A DNA stretch of 64,000 bases from Chitinophaga ginsengisoli (GCF_003014595.1 NZ_PYGK01000001.1:496001-560000); one strand, 5' to 3'; shown: positions 8,720 through 17,571, numbered from the stretch's first letter. The notes: generated by a model not told the origin, from the letters alone. Made by a program: numbers and translations.

Positions 8720-9736
8720 TTACGCCAGTTCTTCCACCTGTACAGGAAGAGGCCTTGGAGGCAGGGTCTTTACATGTTCTGCAATGTGACGGATATGGTC
8801 TGGTGTGGTGCCACAACAACCGCCTACGATGTTCACAAAACCTTCTTTGGCAAAATCTTCAATGATGTGTGCCGTATGATCAGGTGTTTCATCATATTCC
8901 CCAAAGGCATTCGGCAGACCCGCATTCGGGTAGCAGCTTACGTTGCAGGCTGCTATCTGCGACAGCTCGGAGATATAAGGACGCATCTGTTCTCCACCCA
9001 GCGCACAATTGAGCCCTACAGAGAAAGGTTTTGCATGCATCACAGAGATGTAGAAGGCTTCCAGTGTCTGGCCGCTCAGGGTCCTTCCGGAAGCATCCGT
9101 AATGGTACCCGATATCATCACCGGCAGTTCCGGCTGGGCAATATCACGGAAGTATTTTTTCGCAGCGAAAATGGCTGCTTTACTGTTCAGCGTGTCAAAG
9201 ATGGTCTCGATGAGCAAAATGTCTACGCCTCCTTCATGCAGTCCCTTGATCTGTTCATAGTAAGCATTCACTACCTCGTCAAAAGTAACGGAACGGAAGC
9301 CCGGATTGTTTACATCGGGAGAAAGAGACAGCGTTTTATTCAGCGGACCGATAGCACCTGCCACAAACCTGGGTTTATCAGGGTTTTTGGCGGTATACTC
9401 ATCTGCAGCTTTCCTGGCGATACGCGCAGCGGCTACGTTCAGCTCAAAGGCAAGCGACTGCATATCGTAGTCTGCCATGGCAATGAAAGTGCTGCTGAAA
9501 GTATTGGTCTCGATAATATCGGCGCCCGCTTCCAGGTATTCTTTATGTATTGCTTCGATGATGTGGGGTTGTGTAAGACAGAGCAGGTCGTTATTACCTT
9601 TTACATCCAGATGATAATCTTTAAAGCGTTCACCCCTGTAATCCGCTTCCTCCAGCTTGTATCGCTGGATCATGGTACCCATTGCCCCATCAATGATCAG
9701 AATGCGCTCTGCGGCGCATTGGGATAATGATTTCAT
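8720..9736 (-). CDS. metH: methionine synthase, homocysteine S-methyltransferase part
   Basis: 338-residue homocysteine-binding barrel, equivalent to the first domain of full-length MetH. It opens with [22 protein letters not shown] and NCALGGEQM lie in the barrel, and [10 protein letters not shown] near the C-terminus supplies two of the zinc-binding cysteines. ATG 9736 is chosen although the frame stays open for 87 codons upstream: a -7 promoter element at 9819-9826 lies inside that extension, and homologues start here. Transcribed with the folate/B12 part downstream. Splitting here keeps every catalytic module but makes homocysteine binding a separate subunit. Confidence 0.93.
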   Translation of the reverse strand: MKSLSQCAAERILIIDGAMGTMIQRYKLEEADYRGERFKDYHLDVKGNNDLLCLTQPHIIEAIHKEYLEAGADIIETNTFSSTFIAMADYDMQSLAFELNVAAARIARKAADEYTAKNPDKPRFVAGAIGPLNKTLSLSPDVNNPGFRSVTFDEVVNAYYEQIKGLHEGGVDILLIETIFDTLNSKAAIFAAKKYFRDIAQPELPVMISGTITDASGRTLSGQTLEAFYISVMHAKPFSVGLNCALGGEQMRPYISELSQIAACNVSCYPNAGLPNAFGEYDETPDHTAHIIEDFAKEGFVNIVGGCCGTTPDHIRHIAEHVKTLPPRPLPVQVEELA

Positions 9737-9748
9737 AATTGTAATACG

Positions 9749-9818
9749 TTTATTAGTTACGGTTGAATAATACCCGCAGGTCGAACAATAAACAAATCCA
9801 CCCGCAGAAACTAATAAA
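9749..9818 (-). promoter_or_regulatory. structured 5' leader of metH, candidate cis-regulatory RNA
   Basis: TTTATTAGTT at 9749-9758 pairs perfectly with AACTAATAAA at 9809-9818. Inside, minus-strand GCGGGT can pair with ACCTGC (one G-U) around an 18-nt loop. The element sits between the -7 motif and the metH start codon. It does not match the SAM-I, SAM-II or cobalamin riboswitch cores as I know them. If transcription starts close to the -7 motif, part of the outer stem would be missing from the RNA. Confidence 0.35.
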
Positions 9819-9826
9819 CAAAGGTA
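9819..9826 (-). promoter_or_regulatory. -7 promoter element of metH
   Basis: Minus-strand TACCTTTG, matching TAnnTTTG, about 80 nt before the metH start. No clear -33 TTG is seen. Confidence 0.6.
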
Positions 9827-9830
9827 CTTA

Positions 9831-9927
9831 ATAATTACCTTATTACGCGAGTGCAGCGCATCGCCGCCGGCGCTAAGCAGCGTGATATTATGGAAAGATA
9901 TCATAAAGGCGCCAATAAGGTAATTAT
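9831..9927. repeat. 14-bp perfect inverted repeat in the metH divergent region
   Basis: ATAATTACCTTATT (9831-9844) and its exact reverse complement (9914-9927) enclose 69 nt that hold smaller palindromes (TGATAT/ATATCA). It lies just upstream of the metH -7 element, between metH and the divergent poly-Cys ORF. It could be an operator, a large hairpin or a small mobile relic. Confidence 0.6.
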
Positions 9928-10014
9928 CCTCAGAAGCAGAGAAGAACTTTTTATGCCGAAAGAGGGCCGTCCATGCGGATAAAGAGTGTAATGACATGTA
10001 CTTATCAGAAAAAA

Positions 10015-10045
10015 TTTGTTTTGATTTAAAAGTCTACTATATTTG
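10015..10045 (+). promoter_or_regulatory. promoter of the poly-Cys leader transcript
   Basis: TTTG, 19 nt, TATATTTG: an exact Bacteroidota -33/-7 promoter 40 nt before the short ORF. Confidence 0.85.
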
Positions 10046-10085
10046 TAGGGTAATAGGAAGTAAGACTTCCACAACGAGAATTACA

Positions 10086-10178
10086 ATGCAAAAAGACGTA
10101 CAACAATCGTTAAGGCATTTCAATACCCAGAACATGCTTACATACAATTGCCTTTATAACCAGGGCTGTTGTTGCTAA
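10086..10178 (+). CDS. short ORF ending in Cys-Cys-Cys, candidate leader peptide
   Basis: 30 codons directly downstream of an excellent promoter. It begins MQKDVQQSLRHF and its last five residues are Gln-Gly-Cys-Cys-Cys before TAA. Inverted sequence CTAAACCGG/CCGTTTAG starts at the stop codon and could form a small hairpin. Cysteine runs at the end of a short upstream ORF are a hallmark of ribosome-stalling leaders that sense cysteine supply in other bacteria; here this is only an analogy. The next gene is a 63-residue hypothetical 61 nt away, and metH is divergent. Translation is unproven. Confidence 0.45.
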   Translation: MQKDVQQSLRHFNTQNMLTYNCLYNQGCCC

Positions 10179-10239
10179 ACCGGCGTATTACCACCATTTG
10201 ACCGTTTAGTTTCGTAACCTGCATTAAATCATTATTATA

Positions 10240-10431
10240 ATGAGTATTGCCGAGCATGTAAAAAGCTTGCAGCAACACCTTGCGCAGTATGGACTGTACC
10301 AGGTGCCTGCGGATGCTGACAGAGAGGGATCAGAGGTCTTTAAGATTTGTTTTCTGAATAAATATGAGATGCAGCGCTGGCAGGAACTGAGAGAAAAGGA
10401 ACGTGAACAGCGTGATGAGCATTCAATATAA
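10240..10431 (+). CDS. small hypothetical protein (63 aa)
   Basis: Unrecognised soluble protein beginning MSIAEHVKSLQQHLAQYGLYQVP, with a strongly charged C-terminal helix (MQRWQELREKEREQRDEHS). No signal peptide or membrane segment. It sits on the same short transcript as the poly-Cys ORF, between one promoter and two consecutive terminator hairpins, so if the leader is regulatory this is the only gene it could control directly. Confidence 0.6.
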   Translation: MSIAEHVKSLQQHLAQYGLYQVPADADREGSEVFKICFLNKYEMQRWQELREKEREQRDEHSI

Positions 10432-10487
10432 AAACATTAACCAACCATATCGCATTTTCATAACGTGGAATTACAGGTTAAACACAC

Positions 10488-10509
10488 ACGGGTGTTGTTC
10501 AGCACCCGT
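10488..10509 (+). terminator. first hairpin after the 63-aa gene
   Basis: ACGGGTG...CACCCGT stem with a short loop; only a weak T-rich tail follows. Confidence 0.5.
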
Positions 10510-10517
10510 ATCTCTTT

Positions 10518-10580
10518 AAGCAAAACGCTTAACACGAAATGGGCGACCATTCTGTGTTAAGCGTTTTGCTTAATTTTTTA
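10518..10580 (+). terminator. strong intrinsic terminator
   Basis: An 18-bp perfect stem (10518-10535 with 10554-10571), whose loop can pair further (AATGG/CCATT), followed by six T. Confidence 0.92.
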
Positions 10581-10624
10581 TGTATGTTTAGATGTGCCTG
10601 GCGGCCGTCTGATCAGTGTAATGA

Positions 10625-11242
10625 TTACTTCTGCACATAACTCTCCAGCGGCAACCTGTTGGAGATAGATCTGGCAAGCGTCATCTCATCCGCATATTCC
10701 AGCTCTCCACCAAAGGCAATCCCTCTTGCGATTGTCGTGATCTTTACCGGGAACTCCTTGAGTTTTTTGGACAGATAATAGATCGTAGTATCTCCTTCAA
10801 TCGTAGGACTGAGCGCCATGATGATCTCTTCAATCCCTTGTTGCTGTACCCTGTCCACCAGGGAATAGATATTCAGCTGTTCAGGGCCGACACCATCAAT
10901 AGGGGAGATGATACCTCCTAATACATGGTAAGTCCCGTTAAACTGTTGGGTATTTTCGATGGCCATCACGTCGCGGATATTCTCCACTACACATACCAGG
11001 GCCTTATTCCTGGAAGGATTGCTACAGATGCTACAGATCTCCTGGTCGGAAACATTATGGCAGATCTTACAGAATTTGATCTGGTCCCGCATACGGGTCA
11101 CTACTTCACCAAACAGCTTTACCTGTGCCGGATCCTGCTTCAACAGGTGCAATACCAGGCGTAAGGCCGTTTTTTTGCCAATGCCCGGCAACCGCGCAAA
11201 CTCGTTAACTGCATTTTCTATCAGGGCGGAGGAAAATATCAT
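10625..11242 (-). CDS. recR: recombination mediator protein RecR
   Basis: Acts with RecF/RecO to load RecA at gaps in DNA. 205 residues, standard length. N-terminal helix-hairpin-helix (FARLPGIGKKTALRL), a Cys4 zinc finger CKICHNVSDQEICSIC at about residues 58-73, then a Toprim domain (VCVVENIRDVMAIE, GTYHVLGGIISPIDGVGP) and the C-terminal ARGIAFGGELEYADEMTL segment. Last gene of a minus-strand cluster with an Ig-like lipoprotein (16-nt gap) and a UvrD-type helicase. Confidence 0.97.
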   Translation of the reverse strand: MIFSSALIENAVNEFARLPGIGKKTALRLVLHLLKQDPAQVKLFGEVVTRMRDQIKFCKICHNVSDQEICSICSNPSRNKALVCVVENIRDVMAIENTQQFNGTYHVLGGIISPIDGVGPEQLNIYSLVDRVQQQGIEEIIMALSPTIEGDTTIYYLSKKLKEFPVKITTIARGIAFGGELEYADEMTLARSISNRLPLESYVQK

Positions 11243-11258
11243 GATGTAAAATTAGGAA

Positions 11259-12740
11259 TTATAACGTCAGCGGGATCTTTACCCCCCAGTTGGCTTTAAT
11301 ATTCTCTTTTTTCGGGAAGCTGACTACCCTTTCCGGCTGTTTTTTGGGTGTACCATAGTACACACCGCGATCCCATTTTCCGTTATTATTCTCATCCAGG
11401 AGTATCCAGACCTCATATTCCCCAGGTGTAATGCGCTTCTGCACCCAGGTGTTCCGCTCTATTTTTCCGGAATATTTTATCTCCTTATCCTTGATCAGCT
11501 GGGCTACATAATGCATTGTATCACTCACCATCGATTTGGTACTGTCGCTAAGCGTCAGGGTCAGCATTACGCGGCCATAATCAGATTCTTTTTTAGCTGC
11601 AAAGCTGATGGTATCTGCTTTTGCCGGTTGGGCACCGGTTGTATCAGCTACGGATTCTTTAGGGATGATCAGCCTGTAGGGCTTGCCTTCCTTCCAGTCA
11701 AAGTTCACCGATAATTTGGTACGGGTGGAATCGAAGGAAGTTGTAAAGGTCACTGGCGTAAACACGGTATCCTGCGATAAACGAAAGGCGGTGCTGTCGA
11801 ACGTTTTAACGGGTGCGCTGAAGGTGAGCAGCAGCGGTTTGCCCAGCTCCTGCTTATTGTCTTCCAGGGTAGGAGAGATATTCAGGGTGCGTTTCTTCTT
11901 CTTTTCTTTTTCCTTCTCCTTTTTTTCCTTCTCCGTCTCTTCCTCAGCCGGTGGTGCTTGTTCCGCGGCACCCTCTTCTGGCTTCTTGATGGTACTGTCC
12001 TGCTCCATGAACATCAGCATGGTGATATCTTTCAGGTTCTGGTCTCTCAGGTGCAGCAGGCTGTCGCCGAAAGCGATCAGTTCCTTTGGCTGGTTGTACT
12101 GAAGGTCCCTGTCTTCCTCTTTCAGGGCAAATAGCTTGTAATCGCCGGGTGCCATATTCCTGAACCAGAAGGACCCATTACCCCTGGAACGGGCATAATA
12201 AACAGGTTTCTCCTTAGATACGACAGAGTCTATCGTATTCCGGTAAATCATGACAGACACGTTACTGTCAGATTTCCCGGTTTCTGCGTCTATAATAAAG
12301 CCCCTTACCTGGAGGGAATCCAGGTAATCGCCGGTAGATATAACATACTGGAAATCCTGTATAGGATTGCTTTCGTTGTTATCCCGGATGGCGTCAGAAA
12401 AGTTAAAAGTATAGGTGGTATTCTCCGCCAGCGTATCCTTGATCACCATAGTAACGGTTTTCAGCTTGGAAGTTACCGTCGGGGTACGTTTAAGGGTAGG
12501 AGACACGATCAGCTTTTCGAAGACATTGTCCAGCTGTACATATTCGTTAAACGTAAAGGAGACTTTGTGCGCCTTGAAGTGGAGGGTAGAATCTGGTGGT
12601 GATATGTACGTTATCTTCGGCGCAAGCGTATCTTTCGGTCCGCCGCTGGGTGGAACAATGTTGGCGCAGCCCTGGAGCAAAAAGACGGAGGCACTTATCA
12701 CTATCAGCCAGTAAGCCCAGCCACGAAAGTTATGATTCAT
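11259..12740 (-). CDS. Ig-like (SbsA-type) domain lipoprotein
   Basis: 493-residue lipoprotein with lipobox LLQGC followed by ANIVPPSGGPKDTLAPKI, a start typical of a Bacteroidota family with an N-terminal Big_5/SbsA Ig-like domain (PPDSTLHFKAHKVSFTFNEYVQ). A carboxypeptidase-regulatory-like stretch follows (VRGFIIDAETGKSDSNVSV), then a Glu/Lys-rich linker at about residues 255-285 and a second Ig-like region. The C-terminus (YEVWILLDENNNGKWDRG) is conserved in this family. Role unknown; surface or periplasmic. Co-directional with recR and the helicase. Confidence 0.8.
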   Translation of the reverse strand: MNHNFRGWAYWLIVISASVFLLQGCANIVPPSGGPKDTLAPKITYISPPDSTLHFKAHKVSFTFNEYVQLDNVFEKLIVSPTLKRTPTVTSKLKTVTMVIKDTLAENTTYTFNFSDAIRDNNESNPIQDFQYVISTGDYLDSLQVRGFIIDAETGKSDSNVSVMIYRNTIDSVVSKEKPVYYARSRGNGSFWFRNMAPGDYKLFALKEEDRDLQYNQPKELIAFGDSLLHLRDQNLKDITMLMFMEQDSTIKKPEEGAAEQAPPAEEETEKEKKEKEKEKKKKRTLNISPTLEDNKQELGKPLLLTFSAPVKTFDSTAFRLSQDTVFTPVTFTTSFDSTRTKLSVNFDWKEGKPYRLIIPKESVADTTGAQPAKADTISFAAKKESDYGRVMLTLTLSDSTKSMVSDTMHYVAQLIKDKEIKYSGKIERNTWVQKRITPGEYEVWILLDENNNGKWDRGVYYGTPKKQPERVVSFPKKENIKANWGVKIPLTL

Positions 12741-12823
12741 TATCTATAGTATTATACCAAAAACCGGCTCCAAAGATCAAATTCCAAACAGTAAAATCCA
12801 AATCAGTCTGCTGTACGCCCTAT

Positions 12824-15800
12824 TCAGTCTCCCAAACGGGCGGGAAGCGCCATTTCATTCTCCGCTTCCAGCTCATGCAGTGCCACATACAGTTTATTAT
12901 CTTTCACGAAATTGCACCATACACAGTCTTTTTTGCCACAACCCGTATAGAACTCCCTGTTCTGGATCTTTGTCCAGGCAGCCACGATCTGTTGGGTCAC
13001 GAGACTCACATCTTCCGGGGTAATGACCACCTTTTCCTTATGATATACTTTCTGCCTATTCGGCTCAATAAAGTCAAATTCGGTACTGACTACTTTCCAG
13101 TCCTTCTGGTGATAATTATCCAGCAAGACCTTATAAAACACTGCCTGCCGCCAATAGTCCCCGCCCTCAGGGTGTAGAGGATCAGGACGGGCAAACTTTT
13201 GGTATTCCCGGATAGCCTTTTCAAAATCGCCGGTCTTGTAATCCACCACATTCACCCGGTTCCCATCAAATTCCAACTTGTCGATCTTGCCTTTCAGGGG
13301 TACACCGCTGACTACCACATTGCGGACATTCCGTTCCACGCTGACCACCTTATTCCATTGTGCCAGATAGGTATCGTAATAACTGTCCAGGATATCTTTT
13401 CCGTATTCCATCCTTCTTTCAAAGGATTCCCGGGTGAAGCTTTCCCGGTTCCGCAGCATGCTCCAGGTAAAGTCGCGGATGAATTCTTCTTTGGATGGGA
13501 ATGTGTATTGTTTGCTTTCCTGCATTTTCTGGAACAGCTTTTCCAGCGCATAATGAACGGCGGAGCCAAACTCCGTGTTTTCCGAGCGGCCGGAAGGTAC
13601 CCGTACCAGGTTCTTATAGTAGAAGCCCAGGGGGCAGTCCAGGTAGTTGTTAAGGGCGGTCACATTCATCACAAAACTGGCCAGCAGGTTGTCAATGAAC
13701 TGCTGATCGGTTCTCGCTATTTCCGGTGCCACGCCATGGGTATATTGGAGGGTTTCGAATGTGAACAGCACATCTTCCGGAATTATTACTTTCTCCACCG
13801 GCAGAGGATGTTGTTCCAGTATTTCCGTCACGAACAGGCTGGGCTCCAGTGGTTTGCCATCTGTCTTGAACTCCGGGTAACTGATATACAGGTATTTCTC
13901 TGCCCGGGTCAGTGCCACATAAAACAGCCTGCGGAGTTCCTGTTCATCAGTACTGGTCACTGCTGTGGTGAAGAGCGTATCCGGAAAGGCGAACCCGGTA
14001 TTGCTCCTGGTTTTCTTCTCCCAGAGGTGGGAGTTGGCGCCGGCAATGAATACATATTCAAATTCCAGTCCTTTGGCGCCGTGGGCGGTGAGCAGGTTGA
14101 TACCCTTTTCATTACCCGACACCTGGACGATGGGAATGGTAATATGATTATGCGCCATCAGGTCTGTCATGTCCATGAAGGGCACCAGTGACAGATCCGG
14201 ATTGCGGTGCGTTTCTGCTTTTATAAAGTCAAAGAGGGACTGCAGCACTTTCATGAGCCAGGGCTTTTCCGGTGATTTCATCACGAAGGAAAGCACACCG
14301 CATTCATTGATAATGGCGGCAAAAAGCTGTTGCAGGGTGAGGTTATGGGCATCCTTTATCAGCCGTTCCATGATACGGGTGAAGTCGATAAGGGCCTGTT
14401 CAGGAGCCTCTGTAAAAAGCGTGAGATTACGGGTATGTTGCCATTCCTGGAGGTACTGGCGTATGGAGGATTTCTCCCGGTAACCTTTCTCTGCCGACCT
14501 TATACTGATCTTGGCGACCTCTATGGCTGGGATGTTGTAAAAGTCGTAGTGAAGAATGGAGAACAGCAAATCGTCTCCACTGTAAGGCGTATCCATTTCA
14601 CAGGCAATATAGCGGAGGATGGTCAGCACCTTACGGGCAAACGGTATTTCAAACAGGTTGATGCTCCGTTTTGAATAGAAGGGTATATCCTGAAACCGGC
14701 AGTAACGGGCCAGTTCTTCCCCATATTTATTTTCCCGGTAAATCACAGCGATCCTGCCGGGGGCTACGCCATTATCCAGCAACTGTGCAATCTGCCGGGT
14801 AATGTCTATCATTTCATCCCGGGAAGTATTGTAACGCCGGATAACAGGCGGAATGTCCAGTGGTATCAGGTGACTGGCAGCAGCAGCCAGGTGTTTGCTG
14901 AGTCCCGGTAACTGGTTCACCAGCCGGGCCTCTCCGTTGTTTTCTATCAGGGACATGGATACATCCAGGATAGACTGTACGGATCGGTAATTGCGTGTCA
15001 GCACGATGGTGTGCAGCGTATCGGCAAAGGTGTCTGCAAACTGCGCCATGTTTTCGATGCTGGCGCCCTGGAAGCGGTAAATGGACTGATCATCATCGCC
15101 CACCACAAAGATGTTGGGCGCTTCCTGTCCGCCTGTCAGCAGTTGCACCAGTTTGTTCTGGGTACCGCTGGTATCCTGGTATTCATCCACCAGGATGTAT
15201 TGGAACCGTTCCCGGTAGTCGGCCAGCAGATTAGGATAGGTATTAAAAGCCCCGATCACCCAGTTGATCATATCATCAAAATCGTAACGGCCGGCGGCAT
15301 GCATCAGCGCTGTGTATATAGGAAACTGTTCCACAGCGGCCTGGAGGCGTACCATCTTTTCCTTTTCCAGGGCAATTTTATCAGTGCGGACATCTCCCTT
15401 GGCAAATTGCCTGGTAGCTTTCTTTGCCATGAAGGCATCCCTTTCAGGAAGGCTTTCAATATAGGCAGAGATAGCATCTGTAATATATTCCACAGACCAG
15501 CCTTCTTTCTTAATGGTAGAGAAAAGGTGGTCGAGGTTTTTCATGTCGAAGTATACGTCACCCCGGTAGCGTTTCAGGGGATTGTCTTTTGTGAAACCAT
15601 CAATCAGTTTCTTCAGGAGCTGGATCTTTTCCAGCTCTGAAACAGGATCGAGTTGATGTTTGTCAAACAAGCCCAGGTTATCCTGGATCACTTCGTTACA
15701 GAAGGAATGGAATGTGTGGATATTAACGCGGTAAGCATCGGGACCGATAAAGTCTGTTAAGCGTTTTCTCATGGCCACGGTTCCGGCATCTGTATAAGTA

Positions 15801-16000
15801 AGGCAGAGGATGTTCTGTGGCAGATAGTCAGTATCCAGGAGTATTTTGCCGATACGGGCTGCCAGGATCTGTGTTTTGCCTGTGCCGGGGCCGGCAATGA
15901 CCATAACAGGGCCTTCCGTCTGATCGACGGCGTTGCGCTGCTGCACGTTCAGGCGGGCATAGACTTCCCTGAAATGATGCTGGTACTGATCTCTGGACAT
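12824..16000 (-). CDS. UvrD/PcrA-type ATP-dependent DNA helicase with C-terminal Fe-S nuclease domain
   Basis: About 1058 residues from ATG 16000; a 14-residue extension is possible but atypical. Superfamily 1 helicase: Q motif LNVQQRNAVDQ, Walker A GPGTGKTQ, Walker B LVDEYQDTSGTQ, GDDDQSIYRFQGA, LTRNYRS and VALTRAEKYLYI. The last ~270 residues form a PD-(D/E)XK nuclease (VVDYKTGDFEKA). A lone Cys in LDCPLGFYY and a C-terminal cluster CGKKDCVWC would bind a 4Fe-4S cluster, as in AddB and Cas4. It is probably a DNA-repair helicase-nuclease; the linkage with recR fits. Confidence 0.92.
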   Translation of the reverse strand: MSRDQYQHHFREVYARLNVQQRNAVDQTEGPVMVIAGPGTGKTQILAARIGKILLDTDYLPQNILCLTYTDAGTVAMRKRLTDFIGPDAYRVNIHTFHSFCNEVIQDNLGLFDKHQLDPVSELEKIQLLKKLIDGFTKDNPLKRYRGDVYFDMKNLDHLFSTIKKEGWSVEYITDAISAYIESLPERDAFMAKKATRQFAKGDVRTDKIALEKEKMVRLQAAVEQFPIYTALMHAAGRYDFDDMINWVIGAFNTYPNLLADYRERFQYILVDEYQDTSGTQNKLVQLLTGGQEAPNIFVVGDDDQSIYRFQGASIENMAQFADTFADTLHTIVLTRNYRSVQSILDVSMSLIENNGEARLVNQLPGLSKHLAAAASHLIPLDIPPVIRRYNTSRDEMIDITRQIAQLLDNGVAPGRIAVIYRENKYGEELARYCRFQDIPFYSKRSINLFEIPFARKVLTILRYIACEMDTPYSGDDLLFSILHYDFYNIPAIEVAKISIRSAEKGYREKSSIRQYLQEWQHTRNLTLFTEAPEQALIDFTRIMERLIKDAHNLTLQQLFAAIINECGVLSFVMKSPEKPWLMKVLQSLFDFIKAETHRNPDLSLVPFMDMTDLMAHNHITIPIVQVSGNEKGINLLTAHGAKGLEFEYVFIAGANSHLWEKKTRSNTGFAFPDTLFTTAVTSTDEQELRRLFYVALTRAEKYLYISYPEFKTDGKPLEPSLFVTEILEQHPLPVEKVIIPEDVLFTFETLQYTHGVAPEIARTDQQFIDNLLASFVMNVTALNNYLDCPLGFYYKNLVRVPSGRSENTEFGSAVHYALEKLFQKMQESKQYTFPSKEEFIRDFTWSMLRNRESFTRESFERRMEYGKDILDSYYDTYLAQWNKVVSVERNVRNVVVSGVPLKGKIDKLEFDGNRVNVVDYKTGDFEKAIREYQKFARPDPLHPEGGDYWRQAVFYKVLLDNYHQKDWKVVSTEFDFIEPNRQKVYHKEKVVITPEDVSLVTQQIVAAWTKIQNREFYTGCGKKDCVWCNFVKDNKLYVALHELEAENEMALPARLGD

Positions 16001-16003
16001 GAC

Positions 16004-16011
16004 TATATTTG
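16004..16011 (+). promoter_or_regulatory. -7 promoter element of the SRPBCC gene
   Basis: TATATTTG, 38 nt before ATG 16049, within the divergent region shared with the helicase gene. Confidence 0.65.
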
Positions 16012-16048
16012 AACATGGCATCGGGCCACACAAAACATACATGAAGTT

Positions 16049-16516
16049 ATGGGAAAAATTTATCGTTTGCAGTATGAACAGGTATTAAACACCAGTATGG
16101 ATCTTGCCTGGACATTCTTTTCACGGGCTGATAACCTGGAAAAGATCACGCCGTCGTATATGCGTTATGTGGTCACCTCACCACCCACAGACAAGCCGGT
16201 GTATGCGGGGCAGATCATTACCTATGTGATCCGTCCTGTACTGGGTATTCCCTTGCGGTGGATGACCGAGATCACGCATGTAGCTGAAGGGAGATATTTT
16301 GTGGATGAGCAACGGCAGGGACCGTACGGCTTCTGGCATCACCAGCATCATTTTGAAGAGGTACCAGAAGGGGTGAGAATGACTGATATTGTCCATTATG
16401 CCATGCCCTTCGGAATATTAGGCAGTATCGCTCATGCACTCTTTGTGCAGCGGCAGCTGCGCGACATCTTTGCCTTCCGCAAAGCTGCCATTGAACGCTT
16501 GTTCGAAATGAACTAA
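16049..16516 (+). CDS. SRPBCC family (START-like) protein
   Basis: 155-residue soluble protein of the SRPBCC/Bet v1-like ligand-binding fold. It begins YRLQYEQVLNTSMDLAWTFFSRADNLEKITP, the usual first strand and helices, and ends with a long helix (HALFVQRQLRDIFAFRKAAIERLFE). Relatives are often annotated as cell-division-inhibitor-like, but the ligand is not known. Divergent from the helicase gene. Confidence 0.8.
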   Translation: MGKIYRLQYEQVLNTSMDLAWTFFSRADNLEKITPSYMRYVVTSPPTDKPVYAGQIITYVIRPVLGIPLRWMTEITHVAEGRYFVDEQRQGPYGFWHHQHHFEEVPEGVRMTDIVHYAMPFGILGSIAHALFVQRQLRDIFAFRKAAIERLFEMN

Positions 16517-16596
16517 GATAAAATAAGATGTTATAACAAGAAATTGATCGTTAGTAATTAATAGTTTATCTTAGTTTACTCTTAAACCTATAACAC

Positions 16597-17106
16597 TTGC
16601 AGCAAGCGGCTGTTCATATAGACGAATACATCATTACTGAACGATTGATAGCAGGAGATCCCGTTGCCCAGGAACTGGTCTATGACTATTATGGCCCCGC
16701 ATTATACAGTATCATTCTGCAGGTAGTGGGGGATACGGCGACAGCGGAGGAAGTACTCACCCGGACATTCATACATATATTTAAGAACGTTACGGCTTAT
16801 AAAGAGACAGGAAGCGCTACTTTATTCGGATGGCTGATGAGAATAGCCCGTGAGCATGCCTTAAGGGAAGCAGCAGCAGTGGAGGAAAGCGAGAGTAACA
16901 GCAATGATATGATGAAACATGACAGCAACCTGTTACAGCGTTTTGCCAACAAACTCCCGGAAGAAAGCAGGACAATATTCCACTTATGCTATTATAAAGG
17001 ACTGCCCAAAGAAGCAGTCGCCCGCATGTTAGGGGAACAGCCCGATGAAGTGATGACAAAACTGAAAGATGTCATGGTTGCATTCAGAAAATTTTTAGGG
17101 GAATAA
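16597..17106 (+). CDS. sigma-70 family RNA polymerase sigma factor, divergent
   Basis: 169 residues from TTG 16597. Region 2: LIAGDPVAQELVYDYYGPALYSIILQVVGDTATAEEVLTRTFIHIFKNV. Region 4: LPEESRTIFHLCYYKGLPKEAVARMLGEQPDEVMTKLKDVM. Both are recognisable as ECF type, but region 4 is unusual (EAVARMLGEQPDEV in place of the common EIAEILGI..TVKS), so promoter recognition may be changed. No ATG fits the frame near the start. The next gene begins one base after its stop and is an anti-sigma-like membrane protein. Confidence 0.8.
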   Translation: MQQAAVHIDEYIITERLIAGDPVAQELVYDYYGPALYSIILQVVGDTATAEEVLTRTFIHIFKNVTAYKETGSATLFGWLMRIAREHALREAAAVEESESNSNDMMKHDSNLLQRFANKLPEESRTIFHLCYYKGLPKEAVARMLGEQPDEVMTKLKDVMVAFRKFLGE

Positions 17107-17571
17107 TTGGAACTTAATCACTACATACAAAGCGGGATCATCGAGAGCTACGTGCTGGGGATCGCAACTGCCAGTGAGATGGAGGAATTGCAGCAGATGT
17201 GCCGCCTGTATCCCTCATTGAATGCGGAGATCATAGCTGTAGAGCGCAGAATAGAAAGAACGGCCCTTGCAGAAGCAGTGCTGCCCTCCCCATATCTTAA
17301 ACAACGTATATTCCAGCACATCAACTGGCGGGAAGAGCTACCACCAACAGACGATAACTCGCGCTACACGTTTATCAATATACACTCGAAGGACTCCCAA
17401 CATATCACTGTTCACAAGTGGTGGCGCCTGTTCTTTATTATCACTTTTCTCCTCTCCAAAGTTTGCCTTTTCTTTGCGATTTATTTCTTCCTGAAATATC
17501 AGCAGTCGCGGGAAAAAGGAAAAGAAGAACGACAGCAGATACGTACTGAGCAGATAACATCCCCAAAATAA
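17107..17571 (+). CDS. anti-sigma-like membrane protein, copy 1
   Basis: 154 residues starting at TTG directly after the sigma-factor stop, implying translational coupling. The cytoplasmic N-terminus (MELNHYIQSGIIESYVLG) matches the opening of Bacteroidota anti-sigma factors of the RskA type. One membrane segment at about residues 105-128 (LFFIITFLLSKVCLFFAIYFFL) is followed by only ~25 charged residues. The usual large periplasmic RskA domain is absent, so a signal would have to enter by another route. A paralogue follows at 17774. Confidence 0.7.
   Translation: MELNHYIQSGIIESYVLGIATASEMEELQQMCRLYPSLNAEIIAVERRIERTALAEAVLPSPYLKQRIFQHINWREELPPTDDNSRYTFINIHSKDSQHITVHKWWRLFFIITFLLSKVCLFFAIYFFLKYQQSREKGKEERQQIRTEQITSPK

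Noticed and set aside
9737..9997. 87-codon in-frame extension upstream of the metH homocysteine domain
   Set aside because: The frame is open by chance: a -7 promoter element (9819-9826) and a large inverted repeat lie inside it, and the family starts at the DGAMGTM segment after ATG 9736.
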